The notes below the pieces were generated by a model that did no database searches, was not told the DNA's origin, and saw only the letters and a program-made list of their open reading frames with translations. Source: Syntrophobacter sp963666995 (GTDB lineage: Bacteria > Desulfobacterota > Syntrophobacteria > Syntrophobacterales > Syntrophobacteraceae). Taken from it: a stretch of 64,000 bases of DNA. The stretch spans positions 1,054,001 through 1,118,000 of the forward strand of contig OY762941.1 in assembly GCA_963666995.1 (NCBI GenBank), read 5' to 3'. Made by a program: the position numbers and the translations under genes. This document shows, in pieces, positions 17,331 through 26,051 of the stretch (position 1 is the stretch's first letter; every line of letters begins with the position of its first letter).

Positions 17331-18104
17331 GTGAAGCTTCTGGTCAGTGTGGTGAGCGAAACGGAGGTCGACGCTGCGGTGCGGGGCGGGGCCGACATCA
17401 TAGACGTCAAGAATCCGCGGGAAGGACCTTTGGGCGCCAATTTCCCCCACGTGATTCAGCGCATAAGAAGGCTTACACCCCGGGAACTGCCCGTCAGCGC
17501 CACTATAGGGGACGCGCCCAATCTGCCGGGCATGATGGCCCTGGCCGCATTGGGCGCCGCCGTATGCGGGATTCAATACGTCAAGGTCGGGCTCCTGGGC
17601 ACTCAGGCCCCGCGTGATGCCGTCTTGCTTCTGCAACAGGTTTGCAGGGCGGTGCGCGAATACAGCCCCGGCACGCAACTCATCGCGGCAGCCTACGCCG
17701 ATGCGGACAAAGTCAACGCCCTGCCGCCGCTCCTCCTTCCCGCCGTGGCGAAGGAAGCCGGAGTTGACGGTTGTCTCCTGGACACCGCACAAAAAGGGGC
17801 AGGGACATTGCTGACAAACCTCAGCGATGCACAGTTGCAGGATTTTGCCGCACAATGCCGCAGTGCTCGTCTGATTTCCGCCCTTGCCGGGTCACTCACC
17901 GAAAAGGACATTCAACATGTCTGTAAATTCGGAGTGGATATCATCGGGATCAGGACCGCGGCCTGCCGGGGCGACCGCGTCAGCGGTCAAGTGGACCGCG
18001 AAAAAGTTCAGCACTTGAAGAAGCTCATCGCTGCAGGCGTGTCCCGCGAGTCTTCCCTTTTGTCAGCAATTCCTCCAGGCGATGGGGTTCATTCCCGTTT
18101 ATGA
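17331..18104 (+). CDS. mfnB: (5-formylfuran-3-yl)methyl phosphate synthase MfnB
   Basis: 257 residues from a GTG with GGAGG six bases upstream. The enzyme makes the furan precursor of methanofuran from two glyceraldehyde-3-phosphate molecules. The TIM-barrel family signature is clear: GADIIDVKNPREGPLGANFP, with Asp25 and Lys27, and LLDTAQKGAGTL with Asp151 and Lys155. The two lysines coincide with those shown to be catalytic in the archaeal enzyme. It is slightly longer than archaeal forms (about 235 residues), and its last 80 bases overlap the 3' end of the convergent mfnE. Confidence 0.93.
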   Translation: MKLLVSVVSETEVDAAVRGGADIIDVKNPREGPLGANFPHVIQRIRRLTPRELPVSATIGDAPNLPGMMALAALGAAVCGIQYVKVGLLGTQAPRDAVLLLQQVCRAVREYSPGTQLIAAAYADADKVNALPPLLLPAVAKEAGVDGCLLDTAQKGAGTLLTNLSDAQLQDFAAQCRSARLISALAGSLTEKDIQHVCKFGVDIIGIRTAACRGDRVSGQVDREKVQHLKKLIAAGVSRESSLLSAIPPGDGVHSRL

Positions 18105-18684
18105 TCCACAGCTCCAGGGAGTTTCCGCCTAAAAGGGTCGCGAGGAACGGGTCCACCCCCCGGCAGACGGACAGTTGCTCCATTGTAAGAGACTCCAGTA
18201 CGTCATCGTCTCCCTCGCCCGGGCGGACGCCACGGTAGAGACCGTCCACATCCTTCAACAGGACCAACCTTGGGATTCCGGCCGATTCGGCTACCCAGGC
18301 ACCGATGGAATCCGAAGTCACCGCCCAGGTGTGCGGCAGAGGATCGACTCGACACAGCAGATCGAACGGCAGGAGCACGGGAATCCGCCCGGCAAGAGCG
18401 ATATTGCGCGCATCCTGCAGATTCCTCGTGGTCCGGCTGTGGGGAACCAGGTCGGAAAGGAGATAGCCGTACTGGTCCATTGCCAGGATAGCCATCCAGT
18501 GGGCTGCGGTATCGCTCAGCCGATAGCGGCGGTCGGAGTCCCGCACGGCGTCCGCGAAGGGGCCTCCCCCGGGGACCACCAGCAGTTGATGCCGGCGCCC
18601 GAGTTCCGCCAGTTGCCGGCACAGGGCCGGTAAACCATCCCCTCGGGCCAGGCGGCCCCCGCACTTGATCACAACCTCGATCAT
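18025..18684 (-). CDS. mfnE: [5-(aminomethyl)furan-3-yl]methyl phosphate kinase MfnE
   Basis: 219 residues of the amino-acid kinase fold: VVIKCGGRLARGDGL at the N-terminus, VVPGGGPFADAVRD for the phosphate loop, and LVLLKDVDGLYRG near the C-terminal half. In methanofuran synthesis MfnE phosphorylates the aminomethylfuran phosphate to the diphosphate used by MfnF. The gene overlaps mfnF by four bases (ATGA) and is the last of the mfnD-mfnF-mfnE group. Its 3' end overlaps the convergent mfnB. Confidence 0.88.
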   Translation of the reverse strand: MIEVVIKCGGRLARGDGLPALCRQLAELGRRHQLLVVPGGGPFADAVRDSDRRYRLSDTAAHWMAILAMDQYGYLLSDLVPHSRTTRNLQDARNIALAGRIPVLLPFDLLCRVDPLPHTWAVTSDSIGAWVAESAGIPRLVLLKDVDGLYRGVRPGEGDDDVLESLTMEQLSVCRGVDPFLATLLGGNSLELWIINGNEPHRLEELLTKGKTRGTRLQR

Positions 18685-19739
18685 GGGCTTTCCTCGTCGA
18701 ATTTCCGTGCCAGAAGATATGCCGCGGCCTGAGCGGGGAGCGCCGCTGTGACCTCAACGCCCCATTCCCGCGCCAGATCCAGGACGTCGATCCCCAGGCG
18801 CCGACCTGCTTCAACGGCCAGGAAAGCCCCCGCGCCTGCCGCCGCCAGCGGCATCCGGCAACCATCCTCAAGCCTTGAAAGGACCTGGCACAAGGCTTCA
18901 GTCAGTTGCTGCAACTGTTTCTCGAAAAGATATCCCGCCAATTTGAGCAGTTGTTGTTCGTTCAACATTTCCCCGTCGGCACAAACCAGGCGGGCGAGCC
19001 GCTCCCGAGCGGCCTCGCGCGACTTCGCCCGATTGTCGGCCGTCGGACAGGTGTATGCCTCGGGAGACAGGTACCCCAACAGGAGATAAACATCCGCCAT
19101 CTGGGTAAACCATTCCGCCGCGGTTCGGCACATCCGCCCGTTAATGGGAACCTGTCCGGCTATTGTGTTGGGGTTGGTCCGCAGGATTCCCGAATAGACC
19201 AGCTCACCGGACATCAGACGCTCGGTATCCGTGCGTCCAGTGCAGACCACCTGCCCTCCGCGGACAGGAATGATATCGGTAGTGGTGCTGCCGACGTCCA
19301 TCAGGATGCAGTCGGAATGCCTGTCGGCAAGATACATCCCGCCGGCCAGCCAGTTGCTTGCGGCAAAATCGAGGGGACGTCCGCGCGCCTCGGCAATCGG
19401 CACGAAATCACCATTGAGGCTCAGCGGGTACATGGGGTTATCCGGAAACACCCGGCTCATTGCGTCAAGGATCGAGAGCACTCCTTTGCGCTTGCTGCGA
19501 AACGCATCGGAGAGTTCAGCGGTCATGGTTATCGCCATTGCCGCGGCTGCCCGGATGCCCAATTCATCGCCGATCCGGCCCAGCACGGTGGGCAGGTCTT
19601 CCGGGCCTCGCCAGATTTCGAAAGGATGAACCACAACCCGGCTGTCAACTATTGCTCCCGCCCGCCAACGTACGCGCACAGCCTTAATGTTGACTCCGCC
19701 AATATCCCAGCCCACGATCTCAAGCATACCGGATAACAC
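18681..19739 (-). CDS. mfnF: MfnF-type hydantoinase/oxoprolinase-family protein (methanofuran condensing step)
   Basis: 352 residues with an ASKHA fold. The N-terminal GWDIGGVNIKAV and the central ILMDVGSTTTDIIPV are the two phosphate motifs. It belongs to the family annotated as H4MPT-linked C1-transfer pathway protein, which contains archaeal MfnF (joining the furan diphosphate to gamma-glutamyltyramine). An ATG at 19727 is available, but AAGGAGG lies six bases before the GTG at 19739, so that start is preferred. It overlaps the end of mfnD by about 20 bases. Confidence 0.87.
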   Translation of the reverse strand: MLSGMLEIVGWDIGGVNIKAVRVRWRAGAIVDSRVVVHPFEIWRGPEDLPTVLGRIGDELGIRAAAAMAITMTAELSDAFRSKRKGVLSILDAMSRVFPDNPMYPLSLNGDFVPIAEARGRPLDFAASNWLAGGMYLADRHSDCILMDVGSTTTDIIPVRGGQVVCTGRTDTERLMSGELVYSGILRTNPNTIAGQVPINGRMCRTAAEWFTQMADVYLLLGYLSPEAYTCPTADNRAKSREAARERLARLVCADGEMLNEQQLLKLAGYLFEKQLQQLTEALCQVLSRLEDGCRMPLAAAGAGAFLAVEAGRRLGIDVLDLAREWGVEVTAALPAQAAAYLLARKFDEESP

Positions 19740-20760
19740 TTAAATCCTCCTTGCGGAATGAGGCCTCCCCGGATAGGATGATTTCCTGAGGCAGCGTACC
19801 CTCGATGCAGGCGTTCCGGACGGCTTCCGCCAGATTGATGTTGATAACCCGTCGCAGGCCCACATAGGATGTGGTCAGGCGAGGATTGATTTCGATCACA
19901 AAAACCTGATCTTCGGCCAGCACCATGTCCACTCCGACGTATCCTCTGAGCCCGGGCACCAGGGATACGGCGCGCCGGGCACAGTCCATCGCCAGGGGCT
20001 CCCGGCGATGCTTCAGGGGGATGGTTCCGCCCTCGTAATGAAAGGGTGTGCCTACGCTCACTTTCTGTTCGTTCAAGCTGAGGGGCAGCACACCGGATGG
20101 GGAGGCCAGCAGCGAGACACTGGCATGGGTGCCGGCCACGTATTGCTGCAACAAAATATCCCGGTCCGTCGAGTCCACCAAGTCGAGCGCCATTCCGAGG
20201 GAAGCGGGATCGGAGGCCAGACTGACCCCTTCACAGCCAACTCCGGCAATGGGTTTTATCACCACGGGAAATCCCGGATCGTCAACCACCGCTGCAGCTT
20301 TTTCGCGGCTCGTCCGCCATGTGTTGGGAGTCGGCAGGCCGCCCTGTTTAAAGCGGAGAAAACAGTCCCATTTGTCGGATGCAATGGCTACGCCCGTCGA
20401 ACTGCTCCCCAGCAAGTGCGTGCCCGTTTCCTCCACCAGAGCGCTCAGCCGGGTCAGGATGCCGTCGCTCTCCGGCGCGATGATCAGCGCCTCATCCACC
20501 TGGGAAGCCAGATCGGTCAGCGCCCGGATGTAATCTTCGTGGTTCAGGCTCACTACACGATGGGCGGCGAGCGAAAGGCCGGCAAGTCGATTGTCGAGGG
20601 TCGTGACGATATGGGCACGTCCCCACGACTGAAAATCGGTCAGCACGGCCTGCAGCATGGCAAGACCTTCGGCGGCCAGGCCGGGGTGAAATTCCGCCCC
20701 CTGCCATCCGCCGCCGGTCACAAATTCATGGACCAGAATTCTAAGAGGTGCTGATTTCAT
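19720..20760 (-). CDS. mfnD: Tyramine-L-glutamate ligase MfnD (ATP-grasp)
   Basis: 346 residues of the ATP-grasp family: FPVVIKPIAGVGCEGVSLAS for the nucleotide lysine loop and VFVIEINPRLTTSYVGLRRV for the metal site. The N-terminus RILVHEFVTGGGW is typical of MfnD, which joins glutamate to tyramine in methanofuran synthesis. ATGs at 20769, 20766 and 20760 are possible; GGGA nine bases before 20760 favours that one. The start codon then overlaps the start codon of the divergent HisA-like gene by two bases (CATG). No tyrosine decarboxylase (mfnA) is in the window. Confidence 0.87.
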   Translation of the reverse strand: MKSAPLRILVHEFVTGGGWQGAEFHPGLAAEGLAMLQAVLTDFQSWGRAHIVTTLDNRLAGLSLAAHRVVSLNHEDYIRALTDLASQVDEALIIAPESDGILTRLSALVEETGTHLLGSSSTGVAIASDKWDCFLRFKQGGLPTPNTWRTSREKAAAVVDDPGFPVVIKPIAGVGCEGVSLASDPASLGMALDLVDSTDRDILLQQYVAGTHASVSLLASPSGVLPLSLNEQKVSVGTPFHYEGGTIPLKHRREPLAMDCARRAVSLVPGLRGYVGVDMVLAEDQVFVIEINPRLTTSYVGLRRVININLAEAVRNACIEGTLPQEIILSGEASFRKEDLSVIRYA

Positions 20761-21499
20761 GAACATCATTCCCGTACTGGATCTGATGGACGGCCGGGTG
20801 GTTCAGGCCATCCGCGGCGAACGGGAGCATTACCATCCCGTACAGAGCGTCCTTGTCGAGGGAGCCGAACCTCTCGCGGTAGCCCGCGCGTTACAAGCCG
20901 AAACGAGCTGCGAGCAATTCTATATCGCCGACCTGGACGCTATCATGCGGCGAGGGAGCCAACTGGAAATCGTTCGGGAACTGTCCGACGGACTCGAAGC
21001 CGAACTTTGGGTGGATGCGGCAATCACCGATGTCGATTCCGCCGGCAGGATGCTGGAGGCGGGGGTGGACCGTGCGATCGTGTGTTCCGAAACGCTGCCC
21101 GGTTTGAACGCCTTGAGCGCCATAAAAAGCGCATTCCCCGCGGAACGGCTGCTGTTCAGCATCGACATATCGAAAGGCCGTGTTCGCTCCCCTTCCTCTT
21201 CCCTGAACGGCGAGGATCCCCTGGTTGTGCTGGACCTGTTGTCTCAGGAAGGCTGGTCTCATTTCATCCTGCTTACGTTGGATCAAGTGGGCACGGGCGG
21301 CGGCCCCGATTTGGAACTCATCAAAACGGCCGGTCGCCGTTTTCCCGGGCTGTCGCTTATTGCAGGCGGAGGGGTCCGCACTTTGCAAGACCTGGAACAA
21401 TTGGCGGCGCACCATGTGAGAGGAGTGCTGGTTGCCACATCTCTTCATCGTGGCTGGATCACGCGTAAAGATTTGCTGACACTGGCTTCTCCCAACTGA
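20759..21499 (+). CDS. HisA/HisF-family TIM-barrel protein of H4MPT clusters
   Basis: 246 residues beginning MNIIPVLDLMDGRVVQAIRG, with the HisA-like phosphate loops LIAGGGVRTLQDL and GVLVATSLH. HisA relatives of this type are a regular member of bacterial H4MPT/methanofuran gene clusters and are distinct from histidine biosynthesis; no other his gene is nearby. The exact reaction is not known. It is the only plus-strand gene between mfnB and the catabolic locus. Its promoter must lie inside mfnD because the two starts overlap. Confidence 0.85.
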   Translation: MNIIPVLDLMDGRVVQAIRGEREHYHPVQSVLVEGAEPLAVARALQAETSCEQFYIADLDAIMRRGSQLEIVRELSDGLEAELWVDAAITDVDSAGRMLEAGVDRAIVCSETLPGLNALSAIKSAFPAERLLFSIDISKGRVRSPSSSLNGEDPLVVLDLLSQEGWSHFILLTLDQVGTGGGPDLELIKTAGRRFPGLSLIAGGGVRTLQDLEQLAAHHVRGVLVATSLHRGWITRKDLLTLASPN

Positions 21500-21504
21500 C
21501 GGGA

Positions 21505-22392
21505 TCACCAGTCGCGCATGAGACTCCTGAAATGACCGAGGGCGCCGCCTTCGGTCAGCAATACAAAAAGTGCGGCAGTCACAAGGTCCGCCGTAGTTCC
21601 CGGATTCATGAGGTGCTGCGGGTCCCGCAGAATGTGGTCGAGCCTGAGCAAATCCCGGCGCCGGCTGTCGGGAAGAGAGCCTCCACGTTCCAGGATCTCC
21701 TTTGCAAGTTCCGAGACGTGTTCGGCAACCGCCATTCCGTTCTTGCGCGCGATCAGCGAATCGGGAACTTGCGCCAGGATGGTGAGGAAAGTCCGCGCGA
21801 TTGCCTCCGAAAACCGGCACCCCTGTTGCCAAAGCCTGTGCAGTGTAGCGTAGCCGAGTTCAAAGGTGAATTCGAAACCGGTGACGTATTCCCTGGCCAC
21901 TGAGTCCCGGGTCTGGGCCAGCTTCATGGCGTCGCGCAACGTAATATCGATCTTTTCATCATTTACATCACCGCTTTCCACCTTCCCCATTCCGGCCGGA
22001 CCGGCAACCCGGATAGCTTCATAGGCCATACGGGCATCGGCAACGGTAAGTGTTTCAAGCACTTCCATCACGGCTGTCCGCAGTCCGCCGGGATGTCCGA
22101 TGCCGGCGGCCCTCGCCAGTGGAGCAAGGAGCAGCACCATACCCAGATTCGTATTCGTGCCGACCAGTCTATGGGTATCCTTTACGGCCCGCAGGATGGT
22201 CATACCGACGGGAACATGAGCTGCTTCCCGGAAGGCCGGCCCGATGGCCACGGCACTGACCAGGAAATCCTCAAAGCCGCAGTCCTGGAAATCCCGGAGC
22301 CTGGTCACGTTCCCCGGCTTGAAGGCGTTCACTTCCAGGAGGCCGGCTATCTGTGCGGCCCATGCAATTTCATCTGCAGACAAAGGCACCAT
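21505..22392 (-). CDS. CitG/MdcB-like triphosphoribosyl-dephospho-CoA synthase family protein
   Basis: 295 residues with the family pattern EVNAFKPGNVTRLRDFQDCG near the N-terminus and TNTNLGMVLLLAPLARAAG at about 80-100. True CitG makes the prosthetic group of citrate lyase, but this branch is a recurrent part of H4MPT clusters in bacteria and archaea, where it is suspected to act in cofactor synthesis with a phosphoribosyl-type substrate. It starts two bases after the stop of the RimK-like ligase. It converges on the HisA-like gene with only five bases between stops. Confidence 0.82.
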   Translation of the reverse strand: MVPLSADEIAWAAQIAGLLEVNAFKPGNVTRLRDFQDCGFEDFLVSAVAIGPAFREAAHVPVGMTILRAVKDTHRLVGTNTNLGMVLLLAPLARAAGIGHPGGLRTAVMEVLETLTVADARMAYEAIRVAGPAGMGKVESGDVNDEKIDITLRDAMKLAQTRDSVAREYVTGFEFTFELGYATLHRLWQQGCRFSEAIARTFLTILAQVPDSLIARKNGMAVAEHVSELAKEILERGGSLPDSRRRDLLRLDHILRDPQHLMNPGTTADLVTAALFVLLTEGGALGHFRSLMRDW

Positions 22393-22393
22393 T

Positions 22394-23260
22394 TCAGGCC
22401 TTCAACAGGTGATCTACCAGAAGTTCAGCCACGTCGACTCCGGTAGCGGACTTCAGCCCTCGCCACCCGGGTATCCCGTTTACTTCGATCAGGGTGTATC
22501 CGCCTCCCTCAATGGGCAGTATATCCACGCCGGCATAGACGGCGTCCAACAATCCCGCGGCCTGAATGCTCATCTCCCGGAGGGTATCATCGAGGGCAAT
22601 CGGCACCGCCGCCGCGCCATTGGCGATGTTCGTCTTCCAGTCATTTCCTCTGCGAAGCATCGCGGCAGCCACTTGTCCGCCAATTACAAAAACTCGAATG
22701 TCCTCGCAATTATGAGGGACATACTGCTGCACGTAGTAGACGTAATTTCCCAGTTCGAGCGCTTTAAACACCCTGAATGCCGAATCGCCGTCGGCAACAC
22801 GAACCATCCCGCGCCCTTCTGCCCCAAAGAGGGGTTTGACCACCACATCCCCGCCCAGCTCATGGAAAGCGGCCAGCGCATCATCGAACCGCTCGGTAAC
22901 GATCGTGCGGGGCGTGGGTAGTCCCGCGTCTTCCATGAGGGTCAGTGTGTAGTATTTGTCGACCGACCGTTCGATGGTCAAGGGAGAGTTTACAATCCTC
23001 ACCCCGGCATTTTCCAGACGATGCAGGGCATCCATGCGGTAGATGATCTGCTCCAGCGATCCCCCGGGAATGGCGCGTACCAGGAGGATATCGTAACTGT
23101 CCAGCGGTTCTGAGGAAACGGCAAGTCGAGGAGTCCCCGCCAGGCGGGCGGTCAAATGCGTTACAGGGAAACACGGGGCCTTAACGCCGCGCCGGCCCAG
23201 TGCATTTTGCAGAGCGGTCACGTACCAGCTTCTATGCCGTCCAAGAATGCCGATTTTCAT
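22394..23260 (-). CDS. RimK-family alpha-L-glutamate ligase, probable MptN
   Basis: 288 residues of the ATP-grasp superfamily: GGDVVVKPLFGAEGRGMVRV (nucleotide loop), YYVQQYVPH and YTLIEVNGIPGWRGLKSAT (metal site and C-terminus of the RimK group). In archaea the MptN branch adds glutamate to H4MPT to form tetrahydrosarcinapterin. Location between mch and the CitG-like gene supports a role in the pterin cofactor. It overlaps mch by four bases (ATGA). Substrate assignment is inferred from family and context. Confidence 0.83.
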   Translation of the reverse strand: MKIGILGRHRSWYVTALQNALGRRGVKAPCFPVTHLTARLAGTPRLAVSSEPLDSYDILLVRAIPGGSLEQIIYRMDALHRLENAGVRIVNSPLTIERSVDKYYTLTLMEDAGLPTPRTIVTERFDDALAAFHELGGDVVVKPLFGAEGRGMVRVADGDSAFRVFKALELGNYVYYVQQYVPHNCEDIRVFVIGGQVAAAMLRRGNDWKTNIANGAAAVPIALDDTLREMSIQAAGLLDAVYAGVDILPIEGGGYTLIEVNGIPGWRGLKSATGVDVAELLVDHLLKA

Positions 23261-24222
23261 TCCGTCAACATCTGCCTGATGATGTCCAGATTGACACGCC
23301 CGGCGCGAAAGGAACGGCCACTGGCCACATTATTTATGCACACTTCCGCCGGACTGAAGAGGGAAGGATCTATTTTGTAGAAGTCTCCCTGATAGCGTTT
23401 GAAAAGTTCATAAAAAGGGGTGCCGTAATCCTTTGAAACCGATGAGGGCAGCTTTGCGATGCGCTCTTCAATGTGCGCATCATCTCCACGCAGGGTGTAC
23501 CAGACCCTCCCACCGTAGAGAACGGCGTCGTTGGTGCGTCCTATGGCACGCAAGTCATCTCCGGCAACAGGAGCGAGGGGGCAGGTGCCGAATCCCGAAA
23601 GCACTTCGCCGAGGTCAAAGCCGACCTCCAGCATCTTGTGCAATCCCGTCTCCACCACTCTTGCCGCTATTTGCACCGACCCCACCAGGCCGGCGGTTGG
23701 AGCGACCAGGATGTAAAGCCGATCGGTGGAAACCCCGCATTTTTCCGCCACCCACCGGGCAACCCGCTCCGGGGGAAGTTTTCGAGTCTCCAGTGCCAGG
23801 ACCGCGACATCGGAGGTATCCCGATAGATCAATTTCCGGAACAGGGGCTCTGCCCGGTATAAGGCCCGTGCAGGACCGGACCCCATGGCCATGTAAGTAT
23901 CGGACGAGGACGTTCCTTCAACCTTTACCGCCCATCCGGCGTATTGAGCCGCCATGCAGGCCGGCACCGGTTGATTCACCGTGACCTCCACGCCGGGCAG
24001 CGAAAGCTCGCCGTAATTGAGCTCACAAAAATGTACTTTCCCCATTCCTCCCAGGCATGCTTCGGCAAAAAGCCGTCCTGCTTCCAGCGATCCGGATGCA
24101 TCGACTCCCGCATCGACCACCGTCGCTCCGTTGTCGAGCCGCTTCACTGCCAGTTGCAGCGCTTCGGCGTCGGCGATCATGTGTTGCACGATCGCCAGGG
24201 CCCGGTCATTCAGGCTTATCAT
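23257..24222 (-). CDS. mch: Methenyl-H4MPT cyclohydrolase
   Basis: 321 residues from the ATG at 24222 (MISLNDRALAIVQHMIADAE), which has AGGGGAG upstream; an in-frame extension further upstream only runs through fhcC in another frame. The protein shows the Mch pattern throughout, for example YAGWAVKVEGTSSSDTYMAM, GSGPARAL and APTAGLVGSVQIAARVVE. It interconverts methenyl-H4MPT and 5-formyl-H4MPT in the cytoplasm, between MtdB and the formyltransferase. It overlaps fhcC by 17 bases and the MptN-like gene by four. Confidence 0.95.
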   Translation of the reverse strand: MISLNDRALAIVQHMIADAEALQLAVKRLDNGATVVDAGVDASGSLEAGRLFAEACLGGMGKVHFCELNYGELSLPGVEVTVNQPVPACMAAQYAGWAVKVEGTSSSDTYMAMGSGPARALYRAEPLFRKLIYRDTSDVAVLALETRKLPPERVARWVAEKCGVSTDRLYILVAPTAGLVGSVQIAARVVETGLHKMLEVGFDLGEVLSGFGTCPLAPVAGDDLRAIGRTNDAVLYGGRVWYTLRGDDAHIEERIAKLPSSVSKDYGTPFYELFKRYQGDFYKIDPSLFSPAEVCINNVASGRSFRAGRVNLDIIRQMLTE

Positions 24223-25093
24223 AAACGAGGATCTCCCCTTTGCCGACCGACGTAACGTCACCGCTGTAACGACGAAAATCCCCATCGGCCAGTTCCAATG
24301 GAACCGGCAGCCCCCATTCCTGCATGCGCTGCAAATAGAAGCGCAGGAACACTGGATGCAGGTTGCATTCATAGCGGTAGGTCGGGAGGATTTCCGGGAG
24401 TCCCGTGAAGACCACGATCGACCCCCGCTTGTTTCCGGCACCGGCGCGCTTGCCCAATTGTCCAAATACAATGATCGACCCCGCGATCATATTTGCTCCG
24501 GCAAAATCACCCACATTACCCAGGACTACAATCAAAACACGGCGTGCTCTCGCTCCGACTTCGCGGCCCGCGTCGCCCTCGACGATTATCACTCCACGAT
24601 TGACGCCGCTTTTCTCCCCGGGGTAGGCCGCTCCCACATGGTGCCCGGCGCTTCCCCTGATCCAGATACGACCGCCCTGCATATGAGCACCCGCCCAGTC
24701 TGCCGCGTTACCCTGAACGACGATCTCACCCCCCTGCATATGAGCGCCAAGATGCATCCCGACGTTACCCCGCACTACGATGCATCCCCGACTCATTCGC
24801 AGTCCGATCTTCTTGACATGCCGCAGGTCACCTTCCACCTCAACGCGGTCCGAACGGCTCCCTTCCACATCAAAAAGATCGGCGAGCGTCACTTTCCGGC
24901 GTCCGTAAAATACGGATAACTCCTTTATTTCAGCCAAATTTCTGCTGAAAAAAAGGTCCGGGCAGATGCTGTCGGCTTCAATGGGAATGGAGCCCGGCTC
25001 CTTTAAGCGCAGGGTGACGATACCTTTGCCGTCCGCAGAGTCTTTCATGAGCCCGGCACATGATACGCAGCCCAAGGTTTGCTCCTTCTTCAT
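24206..25093 (-). CDS. fhcC: Formylmethanofuran dehydrogenase/Fhc subunit C
   Basis: 295 residues. The centre is a right-handed beta-helix of short repeats such as GAHMQGGEIVVQGNAADWAG and GGRIWIRGSAG, the FwdC/GltB C-terminal fold. Subunit C bridges the other subunits of the formylmethanofuran complex. It lies directly after the formyltransferase gene and overlaps mch, as in other fhc clusters. Nothing unusual in the reading frame. Confidence 0.93.
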   Translation of the reverse strand: MKKEQTLGCVSCAGLMKDSADGKGIVTLRLKEPGSIPIEADSICPDLFFSRNLAEIKELSVFYGRRKVTLADLFDVEGSRSDRVEVEGDLRHVKKIGLRMSRGCIVVRGNVGMHLGAHMQGGEIVVQGNAADWAGAHMQGGRIWIRGSAGHHVGAAYPGEKSGVNRGVIIVEGDAGREVGARARRVLIVVLGNVGDFAGANMIAGSIIVFGQLGKRAGAGNKRGSIVVFTGLPEILPTYRYECNLHPVFLRFYLQRMQEWGLPVPLELADGDFRRYSGDVTSVGKGEILVYDKPE

Positions 25094-25119
25094 TTCCAGT
25101 TTATTCGAGGTCCCATTCG

Positions 25120-26028
25120 TCAGGCGGAGTCAATGGGTTGGCGCTTCCCCAGTATCTCGTGCAAATGGAAGTGGTAGCGACCAAGCTTGCCGCCATAGTT
25201 CCCGGCGGAAATGGACACCACGCCGCTTCGGCAGGCAGCCAGGATGCCTCTCCGCGTCGCCTCGCGCACGGCTTCTTCATCCAGACCGTCGATCACGATC
25301 TCCAGGACGGAATTGACTCCATCGGGCAACGCCGACTGAACCTGGCTGCGGATGGTTGGACAATAGGCGGTATTGGTTGAGACGCCCTGTCCCTTGTATC
25401 TGGAGCCGACTTTACTGCCGCAGCGCACCATTCCGCCCGGAAAAGGCATGACCACTCCCTCCACATCGCGCATGGCTTTTACCGCGGCCTCAGCCGCTGC
25501 CAAGGAGGTCTGTTGATTCTTGGCAAGAATGAGGAAGTTCCCACCGCCTATTGCCTTCTGCATGCCGAAGCTTTCCTCAATGAGGAACTCGCCGTCCATT
25601 ACGGGAATCCGCCACAACCGTCTGCCCCCCAGCAGCTTGCTGCTCTGATACCCGTCGCCGAAGTAGCGCAGCTTGCTCCCCACCTTGACCTTTGTATCGC
25701 TCTGCAGGCCGTTGTAGCAGGCCGAAGTGGGGGAGGTCATAATGCACTGGCCGATCCGGTTCAGGAGCACCTTTTCCATGTCCCTGGCAGACATGGTGAA
25801 AAAAAGGACCTGCACTCCCGGCCGACCGTCAGGCGTCTGTTCCCGGGACAGAACGCCGCCGATGCCGGCCTCGCAACCGCAGGCAATAATGGACGTGGCA
25901 AAACCTGTCGCCACCTGGGCCGCCGTCATAGCCCACGGTTCGTTCGCGGCTGTAATTATCACCCGGCCGGCCCACATCTCAAAGGCTTCGGCAAAGGTGT
26001 CCTCAATCGTTACATCATTGATATGCAC
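25120..26028 (-). CDS. fhcD: Formylmethanofuran--H4MPT formyltransferase (FhcD/Ftr)
   Basis: 302 residues from a GTG at 26028, with GGGGAG ten bases upstream; a longer frame to 26133 exists but would overlap the previous gene and precede the family start. The protein begins with HINDVTIEDTFAEAFEMWAG, the usual Ftr start. It moves the formyl group between methanofuran and H4MPT. Further matches include GGGNFLILAKNQQTSLAAAE and SAGNYGGKLGRYHFHLHEIL at the C-terminus. It is unlinked to fhcA and fhcB by three intervening biosynthetic genes, an order different from fhcABDC in methylotrophs. Confidence 0.94.
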   Translation of the reverse strand: MHINDVTIEDTFAEAFEMWAGRVIITAANEPWAMTAAQVATGFATSIIACGCEAGIGGVLSREQTPDGRPGVQVLFFTMSARDMEKVLLNRIGQCIMTSPTSACYNGLQSDTKVKVGSKLRYFGDGYQSSKLLGGRRLWRIPVMDGEFLIEESFGMQKAIGGGNFLILAKNQQTSLAAAEAAVKAMRDVEGVVMPFPGGMVRCGSKVGSRYKGQGVSTNTAYCPTIRSQVQSALPDGVNSVLEIVIDGLDEEAVREATRRGILAACRSGVVSISAGNYGGKLGRYHFHLHEILGKRQPIDSA

Positions 26029-26051
26029 GCGATCCACGCTCCCCAGGCAGA

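Noticed and set aside
20759..21499. Histidine biosynthesis gene hisA
   Set aside because: No other his gene is present, and this HisA-like branch is a regular part of H4MPT clusters.
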